Shown here piece after piece: positions 7,891 to 16,688 of a DNA stretch of 64,000 nt. The notes under the pieces are model-generated. The model did no database searches, was not told the DNA's origin, and saw only the letters and a program-made list of their open reading frames with translations. The translations under genes and the position numbers were made by a program. Source of the DNA: Aminobacterium colombiense DSM 12261 (GTDB lineage Bacteria; Synergistota; Synergistia; Synergistales; Aminobacteriaceae); assembly GCF_000025885.1 (NCBI RefSeq), contig NC_014011.1, forward strand, positions 1,860,001 through 1,924,000, given 5' to 3'. The first letter of the stretch is position 1. Every line of letters begins with the position of its first letter.

Positions 7891-8901
7891 ATGTTGAGCA
7901 ATAAAAATCTTCGTTCCTACGCTATCAATGTTTTTAATGGAATGGCACTGGGTTTGTTTGCTTCTCTCATTATTGGGCTTATCCTCAAACAGTTAGGCGC
8001 TTTTCTTTCTATTCCCATTCTTGAGCACTTCGGTAAAATAGCACAACTTCTTATGGCTCCAGCTATAGGGGCGGGCGTCGCTCTTAGCGTCAAATCACCG
8101 CCATTGGGGGTATTTGCTGCCTCAATTGCTGCAGCAATAGGGGCCGGATCTATCAACTTTACAGACAACGGGGCTATTCTAACTATAGGAGAACCCATGG
8201 GAGCCTTGGTGGGGAGCCTTGTGGGAGCAGAAGTCACCAAGCTCATCGCTGGGAAAACGAAGGTGGATATCGTTCTTGTCCCCGCCGCAACAATCCTCGC
8301 CGGGGGGCTGGCGGGATATTTGACCGGGCCATGGATTGCTCAGGGAATGAATTTTTTGGGAGCCCTCATCAACACGGCAACGCGCCTCCATCCATTTCCT
8401 ATGGGAATTCTGGTTTCTGTACTCATGGGCATTATTCTTACCCTTCCCATTAGCAGTGCCGCTCTCGCCATAGCCCTGGGGCTCAACGGCCTTGCCGCCG
8501 GAGCTGCCACTGTAGGCTGCTGCTGTCAGATGATTGGATTTGCCGCCCAGAGCTACAAGGATAATGGTGTGGGAGGACTTATCTCCCAGGGGCTAGGTAC
8601 ATCCATGATTCAAATTCCCAACATTATCCGCAATCCATGGATATGGGTTCCTCCCACCCTTGCTTCCGCCATTCTCGGACCAGTAGCCACTATGGTCTTT
8701 AAGATGGAAAACAATAAGGTGGGCGCGGGAATGGGAACAAGCGGACTGGTTGGACAATTTGGAACCATAGCAACCATGGGAGGCTCCGGATGGGTGGGAA
8801 TCGTGACCCTTCACTTTCTACTCCCTGCTCTCCTCAGCACTCTTTTTTGTCTTATTCTGCTGAAGGTTAAAAAGATCCGCCCCGGCGACATGAGGTTATA
8901 A
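7891..8901 (+). CDS. PTS EIIC_2-like membrane permease, putative niacin transporter
   Basis: A 336-residue, Gly/Ala-rich polytopic protein with about 9-10 membrane segments. Motifs such as VGCCCQMIGFAAQSY and SQGLGTSMIQIPNI are characteristic of the PTS_EIIC_2 family (PF13303). These are EIIC-like permeases usually annotated as sugar transporters although they occur without EIIA or EIIB; none is encoded here either. Position directly behind niaR and its operator suggests that nicotinate, nicotinamide or another pyridine is the cargo. The membrane family call is firm. The niacin role is inference from context alone. Confidence 0.75.
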   Translation: MLSNKNLRSYAINVFNGMALGLFASLIIGLILKQLGAFLSIPILEHFGKIAQLLMAPAIGAGVALSVKSPPLGVFAASIAAAIGAGSINFTDNGAILTIGEPMGALVGSLVGAEVTKLIAGKTKVDIVLVPAATILAGGLAGYLTGPWIAQGMNFLGALINTATRLHPFPMGILVSVLMGIILTLPISSAALAIALGLNGLAAGAATVGCCCQMIGFAAQSYKDNGVGGLISQGLGTSMIQIPNIIRNPWIWVPPTLASAILGPVATMVFKMENNKVGAGMGTSGLVGQFGTIATMGGSGWVGIVTLHFLLPALLSTLFCLILLKVKKIRPGDMRL

Positions 8902-8912
8902 AGAACACATAC

Positions 8913-8948
8913 AAGGGGATTCCATCTACCAGGGGAATCCCCTTTTTT
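8913..8948 (+). terminator. Intrinsic terminator after the EIIC-like gene
   Basis: An 11-bp perfect stem (AAGGGGATTCC with GGAATCCCCTT) and a 10-base loop are followed by six T residues, 12 bases after the stop codon. Confidence 0.85.
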
Positions 8949-9075
8949 ATAAAATATATTCAAGCCGCAAAAAGATTTACCCCCCCTTCCCATACCTTTT
9001 AATTTCATGTATTATTTTTAATAATTTATCATTTTCTTAAAAGAGCAATATTCTTCCTTTCAGGAGTGTGATTCT

Positions 9076-10713
9076 TTGCCCAATTATACAAATAGCAACC
9101 TCTCCACAGAAATGAGAGGGAACATCTTGCGTCGCTCTCTATGGATACTGCCTATTCTCCTAGCAACGATATGGCTCATGGGGCGCTTCTATTCTATGGA
9201 AATCGCCCAAGAGCAGGAGCTGCTCGAGAGTCTGGAATACCAAAGCAGCCTCTCACGCCTTGAAATTGCTCGCCAACGCATGGATACCGTCCTTAGCGAT
9301 CTGTTCTTTTTAAACCACGTAGCAAGCTATGTATGGGTTGACGGCGTATTATCACCTCATGAGCAAGGATATATTGAAAATTTTTTTCGCTCTTTCATCG
9401 AAAACAAGGTCTATTATGACCAAATCCGCATTATCGACATGTTTGGACAGGAGTTCATCCATATTGAAAAAAGGGATGGAAGCTCTGTCATTGTGCCTCC
9501 GCATAAAAGGGATAAAAGTTCAGAGGAACATTGCTTCAATCACTCTATCAAACTGGAAAGAAACCAGGTGTACCTCTCTCCTCTTAATCCTCATCTGAAC
9601 TATGAAGAGATGGAAGGTTCCTTAAAGCCCCTGCTCCATATAGCAACTCCTATTTTTGCAGGAAACAATACTAAGATCGGTGTTTTGATCATCAACTATC
9701 TGGCTCGTGATCTGTTAGATACCCTTTATTCCTCTTCTGCCATGGGAAATATTATGCTCCTCAACAAAGACGGTTTCTGGCTGGAAAGTTCGAACCAGGA
9801 AATAGAAAAAGAGATACAGACTCAAAAGAACCGAACCAGGAATTTCTTTACCCTTTACCCCGAGGAAGCAAAAACGATTTACTCCCAGAAACAGGGGCAG
9901 GTCAAATCATCAGATGGTCTTTTTACCTTTGTCACCATAGGCCCCCTTGACTCCATGGCTCTTACACAGGAAGCCCGTGATTATGAATGGAAGATTGTTT
10001 CAATGATCCCTGCTTCTATGCTGGAATGGCGTGAAGAGGCCATAAAAAACCGCTTCAGAACCCTTTTAGGCATTGTCGTTCTGATTCTCTCTGTTGCGAT
10101 CTTTCTTTTTATAGTTGAATACGAACGCCGGCAAAAAATACATGTTCACTTAAAAGAGAAGACCCTTGAGCTCGAAAGGGTCAACATGGCCCTTAACGCC
10201 ATGGTTAAAAAAACAGAACGGGATGCCATGATAGATCCACTGACAGAACTTTGGAACCGCCGGTATATGATTAAGCGCCTTCACGAGGAGGATGCCCGCA
10301 TTCAGCATACCCAAGGGAGCGCCTCCATCGCCGTCATTGACCTTGGCAATTTTAAAAAGATTAATGATACCTATGGTCATGCCAGAGGGGACAGAGCCCT
10401 TGTGCAAATAGCCGCTATACTCAGAGAAGGGTTACGGCAGACAGATTACGTAGCCCGCACAGGGGGAGACGAATTTCTCATCTATTTTGCAGATCTTTCC
10501 TTAACAAAGGCAAAAAAGATTATGGAACGTCTCTATAACCGCATTATGCAGCATAGGTTTGCCGGGGCAAATTCACCTATTTTCGCTGATTATGGTATCG
10601 CCCATTGTCCTTCTGACGCAGACAGCCTTGAAGAAACCGTCAAAGTAGCAGATTCGAGGATGTACGCGTTCAAGGTCAACCGAAAGAAACATACGGCCGA
10701 CACCGGAAAATAG
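9076..10713 (+). CDS. Membrane diguanylate cyclase with periplasmic Cache-like sensor
   Basis: 545 residues: a membrane segment at about 18-38, a periplasmic region of roughly 280 residues resembling double-Cache sensors (LSRLEIARQRMD, then YDQIRIIDMFGQE), a second membrane segment at about 325-348, a short coiled coil and a C-terminal GGDEF domain. The active site GGDEF is intact at residue 463. RQTD, five residues before it, is a standard RxxD inhibitory site, so the enzyme should make c-di-GMP and be product-inhibited. The start is a TTG at 9076 with AGGAG nine bases upstream. Promoter signals should lie in the AT-rich 127 bases after the preceding terminator. The extracellular ligand is unknown. 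Confidence 0.9.
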   Translation: MPNYTNSNLSTEMRGNILRRSLWILPILLATIWLMGRFYSMEIAQEQELLESLEYQSSLSRLEIARQRMDTVLSDLFFLNHVASYVWVDGVLSPHEQGYIENFFRSFIENKVYYDQIRIIDMFGQEFIHIEKRDGSSVIVPPHKRDKSSEEHCFNHSIKLERNQVYLSPLNPHLNYEEMEGSLKPLLHIATPIFAGNNTKIGVLIINYLARDLLDTLYSSSAMGNIMLLNKDGFWLESSNQEIEKEIQTQKNRTRNFFTLYPEEAKTIYSQKQGQVKSSDGLFTFVTIGPLDSMALTQEARDYEWKIVSMIPASMLEWREEAIKNRFRTLLGIVVLILSVAIFLFIVEYERRQKIHVHLKEKTLELERVNMALNAMVKKTERDAMIDPLTELWNRRYMIKRLHEEDARIQHTQGSASIAVIDLGNFKKINDTYGHARGDRALVQIAAILREGLRQTDYVARTGGDEFLIYFADLSLTKAKKIMERLYNRIMQHRFAGANSPIFADYGIAHCPSDADSLEETVKVADSRMYAFKVNRKKHTADTGK

Positions 10714-10742
10714 TTGCATATGCAACGAATATCTTCTATACT
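10713..10742 (+). promoter_or_regulatory. Promoter with palindromic operator for the MATE-marR operon
   Basis: TTGCAT (10714-10719), a 17-base spacer and TATACT (10737-10742) form a good sigma-70-type promoter. The -35 lies inside a perfect 14-bp palindrome, GTTGCATATGCAAC (10713-10726). Palindromes of this size over a -35 are typical MarR binding sites, and a marR-type gene is second in the operon. Autoregulation is inferred. Confidence 0.7.
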
Positions 10743-10775
10743 AATCTCTCGTTTTATAAACATGGAGGGATGAGT

Positions 10776-12134
10776 ATGGATCGGCGTGAATTACTTGCAA
10801 AAGAACGGGTGGGACGGCTGCTTTGGCGGCTCTCCGTCCCCGCGGTTATAGGGATGTTGGTTCAGGCATCCTACAATATAGTCGATGCTATTTTTATAGG
10901 CCGGGGTGTGGGGCCTCTTGGCCTTGCGGGAACGACTATTGTTTTTCCCATTCAATTATTGGCCTCATCTCTTGCCGTTACCATTGGGGTAGGAGGCGCT
11001 TCCATTATTTCCCGCAGCCTTGGGGCCAAAAAATATGAAAAGGCGAACAGGGCTCTTGGAAACATGGTCTTTCTCTCGTTAATATTCAGCACCACCATTC
11101 TCATTACGGGTTCCCTTGCTCAACAGCGTCTCCTTCGTCTTTTTGGCGCGAGTCCTACTATCCTTCCTTACGCTGAAGAATATTTACAGGTCATTTTGAT
11201 GGGCCTGCCCTTTGTGGGATTTGGCATGTCATTGAACCACGCGGCCCGGTCAGAAGGCAATGCCAGGGTTGCCATGATCAGTATGATCATATCTGCTGTC
11301 ATGAACATGATATTAGATCCTATCTTCATCTTTGTGCTTAATATGGGCATTCGCGGGGCTGCCATAGCCACCGTGATCTCTCAGATAGCCATGGCCTGCT
11401 GGATGGGTTACTATTTTCTGTTATCCGGAAACAGCTTTCTTGTACTTGCCCTTCGCTATGGACAACCCCAATTGGAATACATTAAAGAGATTCTCTCTGT
11501 AGGGGCAGCGGAATTTGTACGCATGGCCTCAGGGAGTATGATCATAGTCTTTATCAATAACAGCCTTATCCATTACGGCAGTGATATTTCAGTAGCTGTA
11601 TATGGCATATTGCATCGGGCACTCTCTTTTTCTTTTCTGCCCATTGTGGGAGTTTCCCAGGGATTACAGCCCATACTTGGCTTCAACTATGGGGCAGGAC
11701 GGTACGACCGCGCTCGAGATGTCGCGCGCCTTGCAATTATAGCCGCATCATGCATTGCCTTTTGTGCCTTTATGGTCGGGATGTTCTTCCCGGAAAAAGT
11801 TGTCAGGCTTTTCACTACAGATCTTCTTCTCATCAAAGAAGCAAGTGCTTCTTTGCGTATTGTGATCACGGCTTACTTTCTTGTGGGATTCCAAATTACA
11901 GGTTCGTCCATGTTTCAGGCCCTCGGAAAGGGCAGGGCTTCCCTTATTTTGTCTTTGACCAGACAGGTTATTTTCTTTCTTCCCTGCGTGGTTATTCTGC
12001 CGCGATTTTTCCTTTTAAAGGGCATATGGCTAGCCTTCCCCACTGCGGATGCTCTTGCCTTTCTTGTTACGGTAACTCTTGTTTCCCGACAATTAGGAGC
12101 TCTTAAAATGGAAAGGAGTGAACAAAACCAATGA
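10776..12134 (+). CDS. MATE family efflux transporter
   Basis: A 452-residue protein with 12 predicted membrane segments in two related halves. The N-terminal motif (PAVIGMLVQASYNIVDAIFIG) and the second-half GVSQGLQPILGFNYGAGR are classical for MATE multidrug or Na+/H+ antiporters of the NorM/DinF-like group. I choose ATG 10776 because GGAGGG is six bases upstream; an in-frame ATG at 10770 directly abuts that motif. The stop overlaps the marR start by four bases (ATGA). Drug or metabolite export controlled by the adjacent repressor is the usual arrangement. Confidence 0.9.
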   Translation: MDRRELLAKERVGRLLWRLSVPAVIGMLVQASYNIVDAIFIGRGVGPLGLAGTTIVFPIQLLASSLAVTIGVGGASIISRSLGAKKYEKANRALGNMVFLSLIFSTTILITGSLAQQRLLRLFGASPTILPYAEEYLQVILMGLPFVGFGMSLNHAARSEGNARVAMISMIISAVMNMILDPIFIFVLNMGIRGAAIATVISQIAMACWMGYYFLLSGNSFLVLALRYGQPQLEYIKEILSVGAAEFVRMASGSMIIVFINNSLIHYGSDISVAVYGILHRALSFSFLPIVGVSQGLQPILGFNYGAGRYDRARDVARLAIIAASCIAFCAFMVGMFFPEKVVRLFTTDLLLIKEASASLRIVITAYFLVGFQITGSSMFQALGKGRASLILSLTRQVIFFLPCVVILPRFFLLKGIWLAFPTADALAFLVTVTLVSRQLGALKMERSEQNQ

Positions 12135-12583
12135 CCCAGCAACCCCATATCGGCCGGTGGATCTCATGTTTATACAGGCAAATGCAATGTCTTTTCGATC
12201 GGGCATTTCAACCTCTCGGTCTTGGCTGTGGTAATTACTCTTTTTTGCTGATGCTGCGCCGCTGTGACGGCCAAACACAGGAAGAGCTGAGCAATGAACT
12301 GGGTTTTGACAAGGGAACTACAGCAAGATCTCTAAAAAAGCTGGAACGCCTTGGATATATTCAAAGAAAACGAAGTAAAATTGATGGCAGAGCGAATCTC
12401 GTTTTTCTTACTCTTCAGGGTAAAAATGTGATACCATTCGTTGAGCAAATTTTAGAGGACTTAATGTCCAAAATTCTAGAGGGCATGTCGAAGGAAGAAA
12501 AAGAAATGACTTACTCTCTGATCAACAAAATGGCATTAAATGCCCTTTATCTTAAGCAGGTTGAAGGAGATCGAACACCATAA
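12131..12583 (+). CDS. MarR family transcriptional regulator
   Basis: 150 residues with a MarR winged helix: the recognition-helix region is GFDKGTTARSLKKLERLGY at about 57-75, followed by a wing with RSKIDGRANLVFLT (D-x-R signature). It overlaps the MATE gene by four bases, so the two are coupled. It probably represses the promoter with the palindrome at 10713-10726 until a toxic ligand binds. A short gap of 25 bases leads to opgG, so the glucan genes may be under the same control. Confidence 0.88.
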   Translation: MTQQPHIGRWISCLYRQMQCLFDRAFQPLGLGCGNYSFLLMLRRCDGQTQEELSNELGFDKGTTARSLKKLERLGYIQRKRSKIDGRANLVFLTLQGKNVIPFVEQILEDLMSKILEGMSKEEKEMTYSLINKMALNALYLKQVEGDRTP

Positions 12584-12608
12584 CAGTTCGAACAAGGGGT
12601 GACGTTAC

Positions 12609-14177
12609 ATGTTCCTGAGGAGATTTTTGTCTCACCCAAAGAGATATCTCGTATCACTGACACTTCTCATCAACATTCTTACCGTTCCTATACCTCTTTT
12701 TTGCGCCGTTCAGGAAGAGGTTGGACTTGCCTTCGTAAACCACAAGGCAGAAGGCCTGGCTTTAAGGCCTTTTGAAGATCCCAGGGGCTCCGTACCTAAA
12801 CTCCTCATGGAATTAAGCTATGATCAGTGGCGCGATATTCGGTTCCGCCCTGAAAAGGCCCTTTGGAAAGAGGAGAAACTTCCTTTTTCCCTTCAATTTT
12901 TCCATCTTGGCATGTTTTATGACCGGGCAGTCCAAATTAATATCGTAGATAAAGGAAAGGCTGTACAGTTTCCTTTTTCTACAGACCTGTTCGATTACGG
13001 TCAGAATCAAATAGATCTTAAAAAGCTTCCGCCAAATCTTGGGTTCGCTGGTTTTAGAATACATTTTCCTATCAACAGGCCAGGCTATGATGATGAAGTG
13101 GCTGTTTTTCTTGGCGCCAGCTACTTCAGGGCTGTGGCAAAGAATCAGCAATACGGCCTCTCTGCCAGGGGAATGGCTATTGACACTGCCTCTCCTACCG
13201 GAGAAGAGTTTCCCTGGTTCAAGGAATTCTGGCTTGTGAAACCAACATCCCGCTCTTCGTCTTTAATCGTCTACGCCCTGCTTGATAGCCCAAGCTGCAC
13301 AGGGGCCTATAAATTTACCATCACGCCGGGAGAAGAGACGCAAATGGATGTTACATGCAACATTTTCAAGCGTAAGGATATGAACAAAATAGGTATCGCT
13401 CCTTCCACAAGCATGTTCTTCTACGGAGAAACCGAAAATGGCCGGCCTGGGGATTTCAGACCCGAGGTGCATGACTCCGACGGCCTTTTAATGGAAACCA
13501 ACGGGGGGAAATGGATTTGGCGTCCTCTTGCAAACCCCTCCCGCTTGCTCATAAGCCGGTATAAAGACGTTGACGTAAAGGGCTTCGGTCTGATGCAAAG
13601 AGACTTGAACTTTGATCACTATCTCGACCTTGAAGCACGTTATGAAAAGCGTCCAAGCTTGTGGATTACCCCCCAGAACGATTGGGGGGAAGGGCATGTG
13701 GAGCTTGTTGAAATACCTTCTGATAGCGAGATAAACGACAATATCGTAGCCTATTGGGTTCCCGAACCCAACGGGAAGCTCTCTTTCGCCTACAGCATGA
13801 AATGGCTTACTCCCCACATGGATAAAGACAAGCCTGCCCGAGCTGCCCATACCCGCCTCGTCACAGAAAAAGAAGAAGGGGTCTATCGTTTTATTATTGA
13901 CTTCGAAGGCAAAGAGCTTAATGCCATACCGGCCGAAACCGGCTTGGCCAGCGACATCACCGTGGAAGGAGATGCCTTTCTTATAGAACGGCAACTTCTG
14001 AAAAACCCTGCGACAACAGGATGGAGGCTCAGTTTCAAAATAGCTGTCCCTGTAGAAAAGCTGAAGAGTATCGTTCCTGACCGAAAACCTATAGTAAAAC
14101 TTACAGCCTTCCTTAAAAAAGGTGAAAACATACCTGAGCCCCTCACTGAAATATGGACCTATGATTTTAGGCCTTAG
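12609..14177 (+). CDS. opgG: Periplasmic glucan biosynthesis protein OpgG/MdoG
   Basis: 522 residues starting with a basic N-terminus and a hydrophobic segment (residues about 13-33), a Sec signal peptide that sends the protein to the periplasm. The remainder is the MdoG/OpgD fold: conserved stretches include LSYDQWRDIRFRPEKALW, FLGASYFRA and LSARGMAIDTA. OpgG acts with OpgH in osmoregulated periplasmic glucan synthesis, by branching or handling the beta-glucan backbone. The start has AAGGGGTG upstream. The pathway is best known in Proteobacteria, so its presence here hints at lateral acquisition. Confidence 0.93.
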   Translation: MFLRRFLSHPKRYLVSLTLLINILTVPIPLFCAVQEEVGLAFVNHKAEGLALRPFEDPRGSVPKLLMELSYDQWRDIRFRPEKALWKEEKLPFSLQFFHLGMFYDRAVQINIVDKGKAVQFPFSTDLFDYGQNQIDLKKLPPNLGFAGFRIHFPINRPGYDDEVAVFLGASYFRAVAKNQQYGLSARGMAIDTASPTGEEFPWFKEFWLVKPTSRSSSLIVYALLDSPSCTGAYKFTITPGEETQMDVTCNIFKRKDMNKIGIAPSTSMFFYGETENGRPGDFRPEVHDSDGLLMETNGGKWIWRPLANPSRLLISRYKDVDVKGFGLMQRDLNFDHYLDLEARYEKRPSLWITPQNDWGEGHVELVEIPSDSEINDNIVAYWVPEPNGKLSFAYSMKWLTPHMDKDKPARAAHTRLVTEKEEGVYRFIIDFEGKELNAIPAETGLASDITVEGDAFLIERQLLKNPATTGWRLSFKIAVPVEKLKSIVPDRKPIVKLTAFLKKGENIPEPLTEIWTYDFRP

Positions 14178-14199
14178 GTAGGAAAGGGTGAGAGACTGA

Positions 14200-14538
14200 A
14201 TGGAAAGTTGGCAAGTGGTAAGAGACCGCATTCTTCTTTATGTACGCGCCATGGATCTTCCGCCTTTTAAAGGGCTGGAATTAGCGTTAGATGCCCTCAA
14301 ACAATCAGAGGCATCAAGTATAGAGGAAGCTATGGATGCTCTTGAAAGCTGCATCGTGAAACAAAAGATCGACCTTGGCGTGCGAAATGCGAAAGGGGAG
14401 CATATTTCTTCAGTCCCCCCCATGACCAGAGGCACAATGGTATCGAAAAACTTTGATCGCACTCCCTGGCTCACGGCTTTAAACAAATTTATTCTGCGAT
14501 GGGCCCGGAATCTTTTCGGTCCGTCGCGATCCCGCTAA
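14200..14538 (+). CDS. Small protein resembling the detached N-terminal region of OpgH
   Basis: A 112-residue soluble protein between opgG and opgH, 22 and 19 bases from its neighbours, with AAAGGGTG ahead of the ATG. It has no signal peptide or membrane segment. Its order of features mirrors the cytoplasmic N-terminus of Enterobacterial OpgH: an acidic helical part (LELALDALKQSEASS), a central stretch, then a basic Trp/Arg-rich end (LNKFILRWARNLFGPS) just before where OpgH's first membrane helix would begin. The following opgH lacks that N-terminal extension. I infer a split OpgH. In E. coli this part contacts FtsZ; whether that holds here is unknown. Confidence 0.65.
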   Translation: MESWQVVRDRILLYVRAMDLPPFKGLELALDALKQSEASSIEEAMDALESCIVKQKIDLGVRNAKGEHISSVPPMTRGTMVSKNFDRTPWLTALNKFILRWARNLFGPSRSR

Positions 14539-14557
14539 AAAACGAGGCACATCTATT

Positions 14558-16654
14558 ATGACCACAAAGCCTGTTGAATTAAAATGGACTCGAGCCGCCA
14601 GCTGGAGAAGGATTTTGCTTTTAGCCTGTATTCTTCTCCCCACCATCATGGCAACCCGATACATGGCAGGAATTCTTCCTTATAAAGGAACTACTTTTGT
14701 AGAAGCTGCTCTTGTGACGGTCTTTGGCATTCTTTTCGCCTGGATTTCTATTGGATTCTGGACAGCCATGCTCGGTTTCTTTGTATTAATCCGCCAGAAA
14801 GACCCCTTTTCATTTTCACAGGCACTGAAGGGAAAACCCCTCCATATCGAAGATCCTGACGCTCTTACCGCCATTCTTGTTCCCATTTACAATGAAGATG
14901 TAAACCGGGTCATGGCAGGAGTGCGGACAACCCTTCAGGAACTGAGAAAGACAAAGCTCGACCACATGTTCCGCATTTTCATTCTTAGCGATACTACAGA
15001 CCCGGACATCTGGATTCATGAGGAAACTGCATGGCATGAGGTCTGCCGTGAAGAAAACGCCTTCGGTTCGATTTTTTACCGCCACCGCAAGAGCAATGTG
15101 AAAAGGAAAAGCGGCAATGTAGCAGATTTTTGCCGACGATGGGGAAAAAGCTACCGCTACATGATCGTCTTCGACGCCGATAGTATCATGGCGGGAGAAA
15201 CCCTTGTCCGAATGGTACAGGCCATGGAGCTTTATTCTAATGTGGGGATACTTCAAACACCGCCTTCTGCTGTTAAACGACATTCCCTCATCTCTAGAGT
15301 GCAACAATTCGCCAACAGGGTCTATGGCCCTGTCTTTGCCGCTGGACTTCATTTCTGGCTTCTTGGCGATGCTCAGTACTGGGGGCACAATGCTATCATA
15401 AGGGTCGTGCCATTTATGGAACATTGCCAGCTCCCCCGGTTACCTGGAAAGGGGCCCTTGGGGGGAGAGATCTTGAGCCATGACTTCGTAGAAGCTGCTC
15501 TTATGCGCCGGGCAGGATTTGGCGTCTGGCTCGCCTATGACCTAAAAGGAAGTTATGAGGAAACACCACCCACCCTGCTTGATGAACTTAAACGCGACCG
15601 CCGTTGGTGTCAGGGGAATTTGCAACACCTCAGGCTTATCTTTACCCATGGTTTCTTCCCCGTTCACAGAGCGCTTTTTATAAATGGCGTCATGTCATAC
15701 GGCTCTGCCCTGCTATGGCTTGTCTTTTTGATCTTAAGCTCTATTGAGGCTGTAGCAGAGGTAATCATTGAACCGAAATATTTCCCTTCAGCTGGGGTGT
15801 CCCTCTTTCCTCAATGGCCGGTCTGGTATCCCCAGTGGGCTATTACGCTCTTAGGTTCCACTGCTATAGTTCTCTTTCTGCCTAAATTTCTCAGCGTTGC
15901 CTACATTGTTTTTCACGAGAAAAAAGCCCACCTCTATGGAGGGACTTTTCATCTCTGGGCCAGTATGATTTTGGAGACCCTTACTTCTACCCTTCTTGCT
16001 CCTATCCGCATGGCATTCCATAGCCGTTTTGTTATTATGACTCTGGCCGGACGGACCACAGGCTGGGGAACACAAACCCGTTCCGATCGAGGCACCACCT
16101 GGAATGACGCTTTTCAATATCACATTGATCAAACTCTTGTTGCTTTGCTTTGGGGAAGCATTCTGTATATCTTCAATCCCTCTTTCTTCTGGTGGATGTC
16201 GCCTATCCTGGGACCAATGGCCATATCCATCCCTATTTCGGCCCTGACCAGCCGTGTTTCCATGGGGCTAAGGGCTCAGAAGGCCCGTTTGCTCATCACA
16301 CCGGAAGAAACGGATGAACCAAGGGAGCTCCGTAAGATTGACCAAAATGCGGAAAAGCCATCGTCGTACTTTCCTCTTCCCCTTCCGCTGGAAAAGGGAT
16401 TTGTACGGGCAGTAGTGGATCCAAAGGTTCTTGACCTCCATACGTCTCTGATTCTTCGCCATCGCATAGCAGCCCCTTCTATCCGCAAACGACGGGAAGA
16501 CCTCCAGGCAAAGGCGCTGGAGAAAGGACCAGAGGAACTCACATCCAAAGAGAAAATGGAATTATTGAATGACCCTGAACAGCTGCGGGAACTTCACTGT
16601 AAAGTCTGGCGCATACCTACGTGGGAAAACGCGGCTCGGTGGGGCATAAAATAA
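14558..16654 (+). CDS. opgH: Glucan biosynthesis glucosyltransferase OpgH/MdoH
   Basis: A 698-residue inner-membrane GT2 glycosyltransferase. It starts almost directly at the first membrane helices (residues about 15-75), then has a cytoplasmic catalytic domain with ILSDTTDPD, a DAD metal site at about 204 and the DRRWCQGN acceptor motif at about 346, then several more membrane helices and a basic C-terminal tail (about 570-698). OpgH polymerises UDP-glucose into the linear beta-glucan exported to the periplasm. Enterobacterial OpgH is about 850 residues, and the missing N-terminal portion matches the small upstream gene. GAGG lies 10 bases before the ATG. Confidence 0.93.
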   Translation: MTTKPVELKWTRAASWRRILLLACILLPTIMATRYMAGILPYKGTTFVEAALVTVFGILFAWISIGFWTAMLGFFVLIRQKDPFSFSQALKGKPLHIEDPDALTAILVPIYNEDVNRVMAGVRTTLQELRKTKLDHMFRIFILSDTTDPDIWIHEETAWHEVCREENAFGSIFYRHRKSNVKRKSGNVADFCRRWGKSYRYMIVFDADSIMAGETLVRMVQAMELYSNVGILQTPPSAVKRHSLISRVQQFANRVYGPVFAAGLHFWLLGDAQYWGHNAIIRVVPFMEHCQLPRLPGKGPLGGEILSHDFVEAALMRRAGFGVWLAYDLKGSYEETPPTLLDELKRDRRWCQGNLQHLRLIFTHGFFPVHRALFINGVMSYGSALLWLVFLILSSIEAVAEVIIEPKYFPSAGVSLFPQWPVWYPQWAITLLGSTAIVLFLPKFLSVAYIVFHEKKAHLYGGTFHLWASMILETLTSTLLAPIRMAFHSRFVIMTLAGRTTGWGTQTRSDRGTTWNDAFQYHIDQTLVALLWGSILYIFNPSFFWWMSPILGPMAISIPISALTSRVSMGLRAQKARLLITPEETDEPRELRKIDQNAEKPSSYFPLPLPLEKGFVRAVVDPKVLDLHTSLILRHRIAAPSIRKRREDLQAKALEKGPEELTSKEKMELLNDPEQLRELHCKVWRIPTWENAARWGIK

Positions 16655-16688
16655 AAGAAGACATTTCAAGAAAGGAAGAGCAGCAACA

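Noticed and set aside
13488-14231. Minus-strand open frame of 247 residues across opgG
   Set aside because: The plus strand encodes a well-conserved OpgG; the antisense frame has no ribosome site or recognisable motif.
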